Source: Candidatus Sumerlaeia bacterium
GTDB lineage: Bacteria; Sumerlaeota; Sumerlaeia; SLMS01; JAHLLQ01
NCBI GenBank assembly: GCA_019634695.1
Contig: JAHCAW010000006.1
Coordinates: 62,001-126,000 of the forward strand
Reading direction: 5' to 3'
DNA: 64,000 bases
Below are positions 52,938 through 61,039 of the stretch, piece after piece. Below the pieces are notes generated by a model that saw only the letters and a program-made list of their open reading frames with translations, was not told where the DNA came from and searched no databases. Position 1 is the stretch's first letter. Each line of letters opens with the position of its first letter. The translations under genes were made by a program, and so were the position numbers.

Positions 52938-54107
52938 ATGACCCCTTCCCCCGATCCCAGCATCTCCCGCACACGGTTCCTTCAGGTCGCCAGCCTGGAG
53001 GAACCGTTCGTCCTGCACAACGGCAAGACCCTCGGCCCGGTGGTGGTCGCCTACAAGACGTGGGGCACGCTCAACGCGGCGCGCTCGAACGCCGTGCTGG
53101 TCTTCCATGCACTCAGCGGCAGCCAGAACGCAGCGGGCTACGATCCCGAGGGCACGGGCGAATACTGGGGCGAGGAATGCCACCATGGCTGGTGGGACGC
53201 CTTCATCGGGCCGGGCAAGGCCGTCGATACCGACAAGTACTTCGTGGTCTGCTGCAACTACCTCGGCGGGTGCTACGGGACCACCGGACCCGCCGACATC
53301 AATCCGGAGACCGGCAAGCCCTACGGCCGCGCGTTTCCCTACCCGACCATCTCCGACATCGTGGACTCGCAGATGCGCGTGCTCGATCATCTGGGCATCG
53401 AGTGCCTACTGGCCGTGATCGGCGGGTCGATGGGCGGCTTCTGCGCGATGGACCTCGCGGCGCGCTACCCGACGCGCGTCCGCGGCGTGATCCCCATCGC
53501 CAGCGGCCTGCGCGCCACCGTGCTCGCCAAGGCGCTCAACTTCGAACAAATCTACGCCATCGCCGAGGACCAGAACTTCCGCGGCGGGGACTACTACGAT
53601 GGCGAAGCACCGTGGCGCGGCCTCATGCTGGCCCGCATGATCTCGCACAAGACGTTCATCTCGCTCGAGTACCTCGAGCGCCGCGCTCGCGAGGTCATCA
53701 TCCAGCCCACCGACGTCCTCTCCGGCTACCTGCTCGAGCACCGCGTCGAATCCTACATGCTCCATCAGGGCCGCAAGTTCATCGAGCGCTTCGACGCCAA
53801 CGCCTACCTGCGCATCATCACGGCCTGGCAATCGTTCGACCTGCCCCGCGCCCTCGCCGACAGCGATCCCGTCAGCGCCCTCGAACCCTGCCGCCACCAG
53901 CGTTGGCTCGTCTTCAGCATCGATTCCGACGTCTGCTACTATCCCAACGAGCAGCGCGAAATCTCGCAGGTGCTCAAGACTCTGGGCATCGAACACTGGT
54001 ACCTGACCGTGCACTCCGACAAGGGGCACGACTCCTTCCTGCTCGAGCCCGAACTCTTCAGCCCCCACATCGTCTTCCTGCTCGGCTACCTGTCGAGCGC
54101 AGCGTAG
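52938..54107 (+). CDS. metX: Homoserine O-acetyltransferase
   Basis: 389 residues of the alpha/beta-hydrolase MetX family. Nucleophile Ser in LLAVIGGSMGGFCAMD; Asp in VFSIDSDVCYYPNEQ; His in HSDKGHDSFLLEP. The oxyanion and specificity region (GGCYGTTGPADINPETGKPYGRAFP) is of MetX type, and the succinyl-type alternative cannot be ruled out. It makes O-acetylhomoserine for MetY encoded directly upstream (10-bp gap). A four-unit heptamer array begins 4 bp after its stop codon. Confidence 0.94.
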   Translation: MTPSPDPSISRTRFLQVASLEEPFVLHNGKTLGPVVVAYKTWGTLNAARSNAVLVFHALSGSQNAAGYDPEGTGEYWGEECHHGWWDAFIGPGKAVDTDKYFVVCCNYLGGCYGTTGPADINPETGKPYGRAFPYPTISDIVDSQMRVLDHLGIECLLAVIGGSMGGFCAMDLAARYPTRVRGVIPIASGLRATVLAKALNFEQIYAIAEDQNFRGGDYYDGEAPWRGLMLARMISHKTFISLEYLERRAREVIIQPTDVLSGYLLEHRVESYMLHQGRKFIERFDANAYLRIITAWQSFDLPRALADSDPVSALEPCRHQRWLVFSIDSDVCYYPNEQREISQVLKTLGIEHWYLTVHSDKGHDSFLLEPELFSPHIVFLLGYLSSAA

Positions 54108-54111
54108 AGGG

Positions 54112-54139
54112 CGTGGTTCGTTGTTCGTGGTTCGTTGTT
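54112..54139 (+). repeat. Heptamer array downstream of metX
   Basis: Four 7-bp units in strict phase alternate CGTGGTT (54112, 54126) and CGTTGTT (54119, 54133). The first begins 4 bp after the stop codon. CGTGGTT is the same unit, in the same gene orientation, as after serC. Confidence 0.85.
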
Positions 54140-54212
54140 TGTGAGACAGATCCGCACGATCCCTGCGGTCTCGTCACTCAAGCAGGTTCTCGAGACCGCC
54201 GCGCTGTCCGCA

Positions 54213-55028
54213 TCACGACGCGTGCCGTGTTGCCACGACAAGCAACGCATTGCCGAGGCGCGCGGGAGCGAGCAGCGCCTCCTTCGCACGCGCCATTGCT
54301 CCGGCAAGGCCGCGCTCGCTGCCCGATCCGCTCGTCGTCGTCAGCACGCGCACCGCGAGCCCTTCGCGCTGCATCAAGCCACCCAGCGCGCGTGCCGACG
54401 GCAGGTGAAAGTGATACTCCGGCAGCAGCATGTTCCAGCGTTCCCCGTGCAGCCGCGCGCGCAGGGAACCCGCGTTGGGCGTCTGCACGAGCAGCACGCC
54501 GCCCGGGCGCAGCAACGCCGCGGCCCGCGCGACGAACGCCCGCGGCTCGAGAACATGCTCGAACACGTCGAGCGCCACCAGCGCATCGTAACGTCCGTGC
54601 GCCTCCTCGCCCCAGGCGAGGAAGTCCGTCTCGTGAATGACGACCTCGGCATTGCGGCGCCGGGCCGCAGCCGCCAGCGCGCGCGACAACTCGACGCCTT
54701 CCACCTGCCAGCCGAGTGCGTGGGCCTGTTCGAGCAACAGGCCCGTGCTGCACCCGACGTCCAGCAGCCGCCCGCGCCCGCCCGCATAACGCTCGACCAG
54801 ATCAAGTCGCCGCGCGAAGTAGCCGGCGCGCGCGTTGTCGGAGCGCTCCTGGTGCTCGGCCGCGCGATCGCCCTCGAAGTGCTCGTTCGCCTCAACTGTC
54901 GGCAACGGCACCAAGACGATCGAGCTGCAGCCCCGGCAACGGCGATACGACCGTGCGGTGTCCACCTGACGGATGATCGCGGAGGCGCGGGAGATGTCCA
55001 ATGCCCCGCACAGGCCGCAGGGTGTCAT
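54213..55028 (-). CDS. Class I SAM-dependent methyltransferase with N-terminal zinc-ribbon
   Basis: 271 residues. The N-terminal 35 residues have CGLCG and CRGC, a zinc-ribbon often found on sugar or polysaccharide methyltransferases. The SAM-binding motif is LLDVGCSTGLLLEQA, with VEGVEL after it and LVALDVFEHVLEPRAF as the motif-II/III region. The conserved PNAGSLRARLHGERWNMLLPEYHFH segment occurs in Methyltransf_23-type enzymes that act on glycan or lipid-linked substrates. Target unknown. The start overlaps the stop of the upstream gene as ATGA (55025-55028). Confidence 0.85.
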   Translation of the reverse strand: MTPCGLCGALDISRASAIIRQVDTARSYRRCRGCSSIVLVPLPTVEANEHFEGDRAAEHQERSDNARAGYFARRLDLVERYAGGRGRLLDVGCSTGLLLEQAHALGWQVEGVELSRALAAAARRRNAEVVIHETDFLAWGEEAHGRYDALVALDVFEHVLEPRAFVARAAALLRPGGVLLVQTPNAGSLRARLHGERWNMLLPEYHFHLPSARALGGLMQREGLAVRVLTTTSGSGSERGLAGAMARAKEALLAPARLGNALLVVATRHAS

Positions 55029-55591
55029 GGGCCGTCCTCGCGCTCGATCGCCGCATCGTATTCCTTGGCGCGGTTGGGCACGTCGCTCCAGACGCCGAGC
55101 GCCACATCCTGGTCGGGCCGCGCCTGGCGCGCGTCGAACATCGGATCGACTTTCGGCAGGATCAGATGGCGCAACGCCTCGTAGAGCATCGTGGCGTCGG
55201 GCTTGGCGGCGCCGCGGAACTCGCGCAGGAACTCGCCCCAGTAGGCCGCCGTCGGCTGCACCACGTTGGATCCGGGCGCGCCCCAGTCGAACAGCAACAG
55301 TTCGCCGCGCGAGAACTCCTGAAACTCGAGCAGCACCGAGAAGCGGTCGCGCGAATCGGGATCGCGATAGCGAATCAGCACGTTGCTGATCTCGTCGAAG
55401 GCGATGTCGTGCGTCTCCTTGATCGCCCAGCAGGAGACTGTCTCGAACAGCAGTCGGCGCGTGTGGCGGTCGACGTCGAGTTGGCGCCGCGCGGCGCCGA
55501 GCGTCAGCGCCATCGCACGCGGGTGGCTGCGCGCGACGATGCCCCGATCCTCGAAGACGACTTCCGGCCCCGGAACCAGTGACGATGCCAT
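55025..55591 (-). CDS. Hypothetical cytoplasmic protein coupled to the methyltransferase
   Basis: 188 residues, unrecognised. Mixed alpha/beta with charged and aromatic motifs: RDRFSVLLEFQEFSRGELLLFDWGAPGSNVVQPTAAYWGEFLREF. No signal peptide or transmembrane helix. The 4-bp overlap with the methyltransferase gene implies a shared product stoichiometry. The start is ambiguous: ATG 55591 without a clear ribosome site, or an in-frame start up to about 45 codons further upstream. Confidence 0.6.
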   Translation of the reverse strand: MASSLVPGPEVVFEDRGIVARSHPRAMALTLGAARRQLDVDRHTRRLLFETVSCWAIKETHDIAFDEISNVLIRYRDPDSRDRFSVLLEFQEFSRGELLLFDWGAPGSNVVQPTAAYWGEFLREFRGAAKPDATMLYEALRHLILPKVDPMFDARQARPDQDVALGVWSDVPNRAKEYDAAIEREDGP

Positions 55592-55746
55592 GATGCGTGT
55601 GCCCCGCAAGGAGATGACGGTGTTGCACGAGCAGGCGCCCGGATGTCGCACAGGGCAACAGGGATTCGGCTCGCACGGCCGGCGTTGACCCCGCCCCGCC
55701 GCCCGACCAGCCTGCACCGCAGGCAAGCGGCAGGGGAGCGCTATCC

Positions 55747-57060
55747 GTGAAGCATCGACTCATTCTGCCACGCTGGGTCCTCCTGCTGGGAGCATGCCTC
55801 CTGGCGCACGCGGGGCTGGCGCAGAACTTCCCGGGCATTCAGTACTCGGCGGCGGTACCCCTCGCGCCGGGGGTGGTGGCCTACGAGGGCGCCTCGACGT
55901 CGCCGCGCTGGCAGATTCGCGTGATCGAAGTGGACATGACGGAAAAGAACGTCAACCTGGTGCCCGTGCGGGCGTTGCCGGGGGTGCTCGAGCGCACCAG
56001 CACCATGGCCTCCCGCGCGCATGCCGTGGCCGCCGTAAACGGGGGCTACTTCGGCGCCAACCCGGCGCAGTCCTACAGCCACTTGCAGATCGACGGCGTG
56101 GTGCTGGACCGCACCGTCGCCACGCGCCCGGCACGATCCGTCTTCGGCGTCAGCGCCAACCACCAGGAGGCGATGGCAATCACGCGGCTGAACTCGCTCG
56201 GCGAGGAGGTCGCGCCCTTCCATCCGCAATGGAGTCGCGTCGTCGATGCGATCGGCGCGGGGCCGCGCCTGATGAGCAACGGCGCCGTGGACGTGCGCCA
56301 CGTCGAGGAGGAGTTCGACGCCGCCAGCGGCATCGACGCGACAGGCCGCCAGCCCCGCACGGCGATTGGCTTCAACGCGACGACGGCGCGTGTCTGGCTC
56401 GTGACCGTCGATGGGCGCCAGTCGGCATGGAGCGTCGGCATGACGCTCGACGAGCTCGCCCGCCTGCTCCAGGACCTCGGCGCCCGCGAGGCCCTGAACT
56501 TCGACGGCGGCGGCTCGACGACCTCCTGGACCAGCGTCGCCGGCGTCTTCAACCGCCCCTCCGACTCCGGCAACACGGAGCGCGCCGTCATCAACGCCCT
56601 CGCCGTCGTGCCCTCCTTCCTCATCGACAACACCGACACCGAGTTCACGCGCACCGGCACGTGGAGCACCTCGGCAAACGCCGGTTTCTACAATACCAAT
56701 TCGCTCTTCGCGGCGACCGGCACGGCGCAGCATACGGCCACCTGGCGGCCGGACTTCGCGCGCGCCGGACTCTACGAGGTCTCGGCCTGGTGGATATCCT
56801 CGGGCAATCGCTCCGCGGCGGCCGACTTCGTCGTGCTCCATCGCAACGGCAGCACCGCCGCGCCGCAGAACCAGACACTCGACGGCAGCCGCTGGAACGT
56901 CCTGGGCCGATTCGAGTTCGATCCCGGCACGGCCGGGCACGTCACGCTGACGAGCACGGGCGCCGCCGGTGAGTTCGTCTCCGCCGACGCCGTCAAGTTC
57001 GTCCTCGTCGAACCCCGCACCCCCACGCCCCCGACGCGCGAAGGATGGGTGGTGCGATGA
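55747..57060 (+). CDS. Secreted phosphodiester glycosidase (NAGPA/DUF2233) with golvesin-like C-terminal domain
   Basis: 437 residues from a GTG start. Signal peptide at 1-24 (WVLLLGACLLAHAGLAQ). Residues about 35-300 are the NAGPA-type domain: AAVNGGYFGAN, GAGPRLMSNG, RTAIGFNATTARVWLVTVDG and EALNFDGGGSTTSW, the family's core motifs. The C-terminal 130 residues (FLIDNTDTEFTRTGTWSTS...YEVSAWWISSGNRSAAADF) are a golvesin/xanthan-lyase C-terminal-like beta-sandwich, which probably binds polysaccharide. NAGPA relatives remove a terminal GlcNAc from phosphodiester-linked glycans; the natural substrate here is unknown. On the same strand, 96 bp before ribE. Confidence 0.85.
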   Translation: MKHRLILPRWVLLLGACLLAHAGLAQNFPGIQYSAAVPLAPGVVAYEGASTSPRWQIRVIEVDMTEKNVNLVPVRALPGVLERTSTMASRAHAVAAVNGGYFGANPAQSYSHLQIDGVVLDRTVATRPARSVFGVSANHQEAMAITRLNSLGEEVAPFHPQWSRVVDAIGAGPRLMSNGAVDVRHVEEEFDAASGIDATGRQPRTAIGFNATTARVWLVTVDGRQSAWSVGMTLDELARLLQDLGAREALNFDGGGSTTSWTSVAGVFNRPSDSGNTERAVINALAVVPSFLIDNTDTEFTRTGTWSTSANAGFYNTNSLFAATGTAQHTATWRPDFARAGLYEVSAWWISSGNRSAAADFVVLHRNGSTAAPQNQTLDGSRWNVLGRFEFDPGTAGHVTLTSTGAAGEFVSADAVKFVLVEPRTPTPPTREGWVVR

Positions 57061-57156
57061 TTCGCGGCGCCGTCCCGCCGGAGGGTCTTTTCCCTTCACG
57101 CCGCGGGGCGGGCGGGGGCAGATGACCGCCAGACGGATTGCCGGAGGCGCCCCAGC

Positions 57157-57801
57157 ATGTTCACCGGACTGATCGAGGAGGTCGGCACACTCGAGGCCCT
57201 GACGCCGCGCGGCGACGGGCTGGAGGTGCGCGTGGCCGCGGCGCTGGCGGCACGGGTGAAGCGCGGCGAAAGCGTCGCCATCGACGGCGTCTGCCTGACG
57301 GTCGAGACGTTCGACGCCTCGGGCTTCTCGGTCTTCGCCTCGCCCGAGACGCTGGCGAAGACGACGCTCGGCGACCGGCGCGCCGGCGACGGGGTGAACC
57401 TGGAACGGGCACTCGCGCTGGGCGACCGCCTCGGCGGCCACCTCGTCAGCGGCCACGTCGACGCCACCGGCCGCCTGCGCTCCGTGCGCGCGGTCCAGGG
57501 CTCGTGGGAGGTGCGCTTCGAGGCCCCCGCGGCCCTGCTGCGCCAGTCCATCCCCAAAGGCTCCCTCGCCGTCGACGGCATCAGCCTGACGATCGTCGAC
57601 CTGACCGACGAGGACTTCTCGGTCTGGATCATCCCGGAGACGTGGCACCACACCACGCTCTCCCGGCGCCGCATCGGCGAGGCGGTCAACCTCGAGTCCG
57701 ACATGATCGGCAAGTACGTCGCGCGCTTCCTCGGCAACGCGCTCGGCACGCCCACCGATCCCGGGCGCCTCGAGGACCTCTGGCAGCGCTTCAGGGGCTG
57801 A
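57157..57801 (+). CDS. ribE: Riboflavin synthase alpha chain
   Basis: 214 residues with GGAGG about 8 nt before the ATG. Two homologous lumazine-binding halves: MFTGLIEEVGTLEAL, GESVAIDGVCLTVETF, and GGHLVSGHVDATGRL... then KGSLAVDGISLTIVDL, WIIPETWHHTTLS and VNLESDMIGKYVARFL. It dismutates two 6,7-dimethyl-8-ribityllumazine molecules to riboflavin. No other rib gene is in the window and no FMN riboswitch was recognised. Intact. Confidence 0.96.
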   Translation: MFTGLIEEVGTLEALTPRGDGLEVRVAAALAARVKRGESVAIDGVCLTVETFDASGFSVFASPETLAKTTLGDRRAGDGVNLERALALGDRLGGHLVSGHVDATGRLRSVRAVQGSWEVRFEAPAALLRQSIPKGSLAVDGISLTIVDLTDEDFSVWIIPETWHHTTLSRRRIGEAVNLESDMIGKYVARFLGNALGTPTDPGRLEDLWQRFRG

Positions 57802-57859
57802 GCGGCCGCATCTTCGATAGGTTGGCGTCTGTCGCTTGCGCATGAGAGTGAGAATCCAC

Positions 57860-57888
57860 TTGACTACAGCGGGGGGGGTAGGTATGCG
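57860..57888 (+). promoter_or_regulatory. Candidate promoter of the secreted-protein cluster
   Basis: TTGACT at 57860-57865, a spacer of exactly 17 bp, then TATGCG at 57883-57888, 40 bp before the GTG of the first cluster gene. Confidence 0.45.
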
Positions 57889-57927
57889 CCCGTGCTGACG
57901 AGAAAGTTACAGGCGAGGTGACATGCC

Positions 57928-59265
57928 GTGACGAACTCGATTCTCAAACAGGGCATGCGGGCGACGCTTGGAGTGCCGTCCCTTTTCGTGGTTGCGATCA
58001 TGCTGCCGGTTCTTCTTTCCGTGGCTGGGGCGCAGGAGCGGGGATACGGCGTCCAGTTGGCCTCGTTCGAGAAGAGCCGCCAAGGCGACGCAAACACCTC
58101 TGCGCAGTCGGTGCCGGCTGACGTCCGATCGAGCGTGCAAGTCGTCCTGGCGGAAGAACGCTGGCGAGTCCTGCTGGGCCCTTTCGCGCACTACCCGGAC
58201 GCGTTGCTGGTTCGCGATCACATCCGAACCCGCCTGCCGTCGGCGACCGACGCGTTCGTCTATCGCTATGATTCGCCCGGGGAGAAGGAGTTCACCTTGG
58301 CTGTGGACTTGCTGCCTTCTCTTTTCGGCACCAACGGGCTCGTCACGTCCGAACTGCCGATCCAGACCGTAGCAGGTGACCCGATCTACGAGTCCTTGCG
58401 GGCATTGGACCGGCCCGGTAACGACGAGTCCTACGAAGTCGCGCTGAAAGCGCGAGCCTCGACGGTTCCGAACGAGCACCCTGTTGCCGGCTACATCGGT
58501 CTGAATCTGGGAATTCAGCGAATCAAGGCTGGTGAGCTTGATGATGCGCTCGAGTTGCTCCTGCCGGTCGCACATGGCGAGGTCAACTCCGCGGCGGTCC
58601 ATCGGGTCATGGCGATCCGTCGAGTGGCTTGGATCTGGCACCAGCAGGGCGACCGCTTGGGTGCCTATCGGGCCTACCGGGAACTGGAGCGCTTCTCATC
58701 GAGCGAGTTGGTTCGTGCCACCTGCGCCGCCGAGTGCGTTGGGCTGCTGATGGAGTTGGCCGAGTCGGGCAACAAGGGCACTCACGAGGATGTCCGACGG
58801 GAGATCGCCCGCTACCTTGACCTCATTCCGGAGAGATACGTTCGCCAACGTGCCCTCCTGCACCTGATGGAGCACGAGTCCTGGGCACGGCAGCCCGACC
58901 GCGACCTCGAGCGGGCAGCCCTGCTGGGCGAGGAGCTTGTCGCGCGCTACTCGGGCCTGCCCGAGCCTCCGTTGCGCGAGCTGGCGACGGCAAGCTGGCA
59001 GACCGCCATGTACCACCGTCTGGCCGGCAACCAGGAGAAGGCACTCGAGTGGACATACCGCACACTGCGCGACTATCCCGAGGATGTCGAGACCTTTGCG
59101 AACAGCCACCCTCACGCAAAGGCCAAGTTTCAACTCACCGAAATGGTTTTCTTGACAGGCACCAGGCAAGAGTACTTCTCCATGCTGCGTGACCTGATTC
59201 GCGAGTATCCTCAAGACAGACTAGTGCAGCGGATGGCTGATATCTATCCGCATCTCCGAAACTAA
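57928..59265 (+). CDS. Secreted SPOR-like/TPR protein, unknown
   Basis: 445 residues from a GTG with GAGGTGA about 9 nt upstream. Signal peptide at about 1-36 (LFVVAIMLPVLLSVAGAQ). Residues 37-115 resemble a SPOR domain (YGVQLASFEKSRQ...WRVLLGPFAHYPDALLVRDHIRT), which binds denuded glycan strands. The remaining 320 residues are helical and probably TPR-like (LGIQRIKAGELDDALELLLPV, AYRAYRELERFSSSEL, LAGNQEKALEWTYRTLRDYPED), suggesting a periplasmic binding platform. First gene of a four-gene plus-strand cluster, which is visibly less GC-rich than its surroundings. I know no equivalent set. Confidence 0.7.
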   Translation: MTNSILKQGMRATLGVPSLFVVAIMLPVLLSVAGAQERGYGVQLASFEKSRQGDANTSAQSVPADVRSSVQVVLAEERWRVLLGPFAHYPDALLVRDHIRTRLPSATDAFVYRYDSPGEKEFTLAVDLLPSLFGTNGLVTSELPIQTVAGDPIYESLRALDRPGNDESYEVALKARASTVPNEHPVAGYIGLNLGIQRIKAGELDDALELLLPVAHGEVNSAAVHRVMAIRRVAWIWHQQGDRLGAYRAYRELERFSSSELVRATCAAECVGLLMELAESGNKGTHEDVRREIARYLDLIPERYVRQRALLHLMEHESWARQPDRDLERAALLGEELVARYSGLPEPPLRELATASWQTAMYHRLAGNQEKALEWTYRTLRDYPEDVETFANSHPHAKAKFQLTEMVFLTGTRQEYFSMLRDLIREYPQDRLVQRMADIYPHLRN

Positions 59266-59291
59266 GTACACCTGCTCAAGGAATGCATGCC

Positions 59292-59753
59292 ATGTCTCGA
59301 CTTCACGTATTGCTGCTGGCACTCCTCGTCTTAATCACCTCCTCTGCTCCCCGGGCAGAGGACACTGGAGGAACCTGTGCTGTGTGGATAGGTGGCTGCC
59401 CGGCCGATCTGAATGACCGAGGTTGTGCGCATGTGACTAATGCCGCGAGATGCGGCGTCCCCTGCATGCAAAGCTGTACTGTCATCGGGGCACCTTCGTG
59501 TTCCTGCCAAGGCCTGTTGGGCTTTGGTCTGTGCAAGCCGAACACTCAACAGACCCGGGTGTATTCCTCCTGCCTGACCGGCAATCAGCCATGCCCCTAC
59601 AACAAAACCTGCAAGTCTTATGGCTCCAGTTCCAAGGTCGTGGGCTTGGTCGCCGTGTGCTCGGGAGATGTTTGCAGTCCACTAGCGACTTGTGAATTGC
59701 AGTCTTGCACAGAAATTTACGCTCCGGGTCCCAAATGTGATTGCCAGTACTGA
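59292..59753 (+). CDS. Secreted cysteine-rich protein with 18 cysteines, unknown
   Basis: 153 residues from the ATG at 59292 (AAGGA 9 nt upstream; an earlier ATG at 59283 adds three residues). Signal peptide at about 1-22 (LLLALLVLITSSAPRAE). The mature chain of about 130 residues holds 18 cysteines, an even number, with close pairs such as SCSC and CDC and many CxxxC-like spacings. That suggests up to nine disulfides and an extracytoplasmic life. No match to conotoxin-like, LDL-receptor or EGF consensus can be claimed. GC content is lower than in most of the window. 22 bp before the next gene's start, with the same strand on both sides. Confidence 0.7.
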   Translation: MSRLHVLLLALLVLITSSAPRAEDTGGTCAVWIGGCPADLNDRGCAHVTNAARCGVPCMQSCTVIGAPSCSCQGLLGFGLCKPNTQQTRVYSSCLTGNQPCPYNKTCKSYGSSSKVVGLVAVCSGDVCSPLATCELQSCTEIYAPGPKCDCQY

Positions 59754-59775
59754 CACATACTCGACCTGTCGCATC

Positions 59776-60828
59776 ATGCGAACGGGGAACTTGCTCGTGG
59801 CGCTTGTTTGCGTCATGATGGTGCACGCCTCCGGCTTGGCACAGAGTGGCATAGCCGACGTGCTGCGTGAGGCCGCCTCGCGGCAAGAGCAGGGCGTGTC
59901 CGGCTGTCGAATAGTATACGGGCTGATGGAATCGGAAATCCGAGCCGCGGAGAAATTTGAGAACTTGATGACCCAGTTGGTCACCGAGCGCAATCGCCTG
60001 CTGTCCGACGGCGCCGCGTTTTCGGCATACCCGGAAGATGTCCGTGCGAGCTTTGTTGAAGACCTCCTGCGGCAGCGTGATTGGTTCGCCGACGTGCTCG
60101 AGAATTCTCGGGGGCATGAGGAGTTGATTGAAACTGCCGCCGGATTCGAGGGGCGCATCGAGCTTGTGTACGACAAGGACGCGAAGGCGCTGCGGGTGAC
60201 ACGCGAGGACGAGCGCGATCACCAAACGTTCCTCGGGACCGTGGACCCGGCTAGTGCGTTTCGTGTCCATCTGGAAATGAACTTACCACCGCGGCGCTCG
60301 CTCCAGGTCTTGCGGCACGACAGGCCCACGGCGCCAGAGCACGACCTTGAGCGCAACCGTGCCGCCACCACATCGCTCCAGCCCGATCGGGCAAGGCGCG
60401 ATTGGTTGGTCCAATCACTCGGAATACCACTGATCGAGTGGGAGTTGCTGCGCAATCCGGTCATCAGCTCCAGCGGAACCGAAATTCACATATCCTCGGT
60501 CAGCCCCGAGGGCATCCGGTGGGAATGTACTGTCGACCGCACGCTTGATTTCAAAGTAACATCTATGCGGACGGGTTTCAAGCAGCGCGAGCACAGGGTC
60601 GTTGCGCTGATGGACTACGTTCGCATCAACGATGTCTGGTTGCCGACACGAAGCGAGGTCACCGAGTATGACGTTATGGGCGACGGCAAGCTGTTGAATC
60701 GAAGAGTACTTACACTTCGCGAGTTCCACAGTAATACGCGCATGAGTGTCGAGGAGGTACTCGATGAGCCTCCGGATGCGCAGGAAGGGATCGATTCCCC
60801 CCACGGGTCCGAGCAGCAACCGCAATAG
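59776..60828 (+). CDS. Secreted protein, tandem paralogue A, unknown family
   Basis: 350 residues. Signal peptide at about 1-23 (LLVALVCVMMVHASGLAQ). The rest is a soluble alpha/beta protein with no named motif. It is homologous to the gene at 61040 over the full length: for example RRDWLVQSLGIPLIEWELLRNP and EGIRWECTVDRTLDFKVT here correspond to RRDWLIESLGVPLVDWSLLRNP and HDVRWECTLDRSMGWKLT there, and DDxER/TREDERD-type acidic segments align too. The C-terminal half has the strand rhythm of LolA-like or DUF4292-like lipid-binding sandwiches (inference). The tail (LDEPPDAQEGIDSPHGSEQQPQ) is poorly ordered. Confidence 0.7.
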   Translation: MRTGNLLVALVCVMMVHASGLAQSGIADVLREAASRQEQGVSGCRIVYGLMESEIRAAEKFENLMTQLVTERNRLLSDGAAFSAYPEDVRASFVEDLLRQRDWFADVLENSRGHEELIETAAGFEGRIELVYDKDAKALRVTREDERDHQTFLGTVDPASAFRVHLEMNLPPRRSLQVLRHDRPTAPEHDLERNRAATTSLQPDRARRDWLVQSLGIPLIEWELLRNPVISSSGTEIHISSVSPEGIRWECTVDRTLDFKVTSMRTGFKQREHRVVALMDYVRINDVWLPTRSEVTEYDVMGDGKLLNRRVLTLREFHSNTRMSVEEVLDEPPDAQEGIDSPHGSEQQPQ

Positions 60829-61039
60829 GATCTCGACACTTTGGAACTTTGGACTACCCGCGTCGGGTCGGCCTCCTGCCTGCTCGTCCTCGATCGCTTC
60901 CGAATCCATCGTCCCGGTGCCCGGCTGCCGAGTTGCTCGTTGGAAGTGTGTCGAGTCAGAGAATATGTCGTGCACTATCTCTGGATGCGTGCATCGACAT
61001 GTGGCTGCTTCAGGTAGACCCTTGTGGAGCCCTGGATAG

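Noticed and set aside
54140-54190. Imperfect dyad downstream of the metX heptamers as a terminator
   Set aside because: Pairing is broken by several mismatches and no T-tract follows; too weak to list.
57061-57156. FMN riboswitch upstream of ribE
   Set aside because: The 96-bp gap is too short for the conserved FMN aptamer and has no AGGGAC/ACCG core.
60829-61039. A remnant third paralogue between the two tandem secreted proteins
   Set aside because: No frame in the 211-bp gap resembles the family's conserved blocks.
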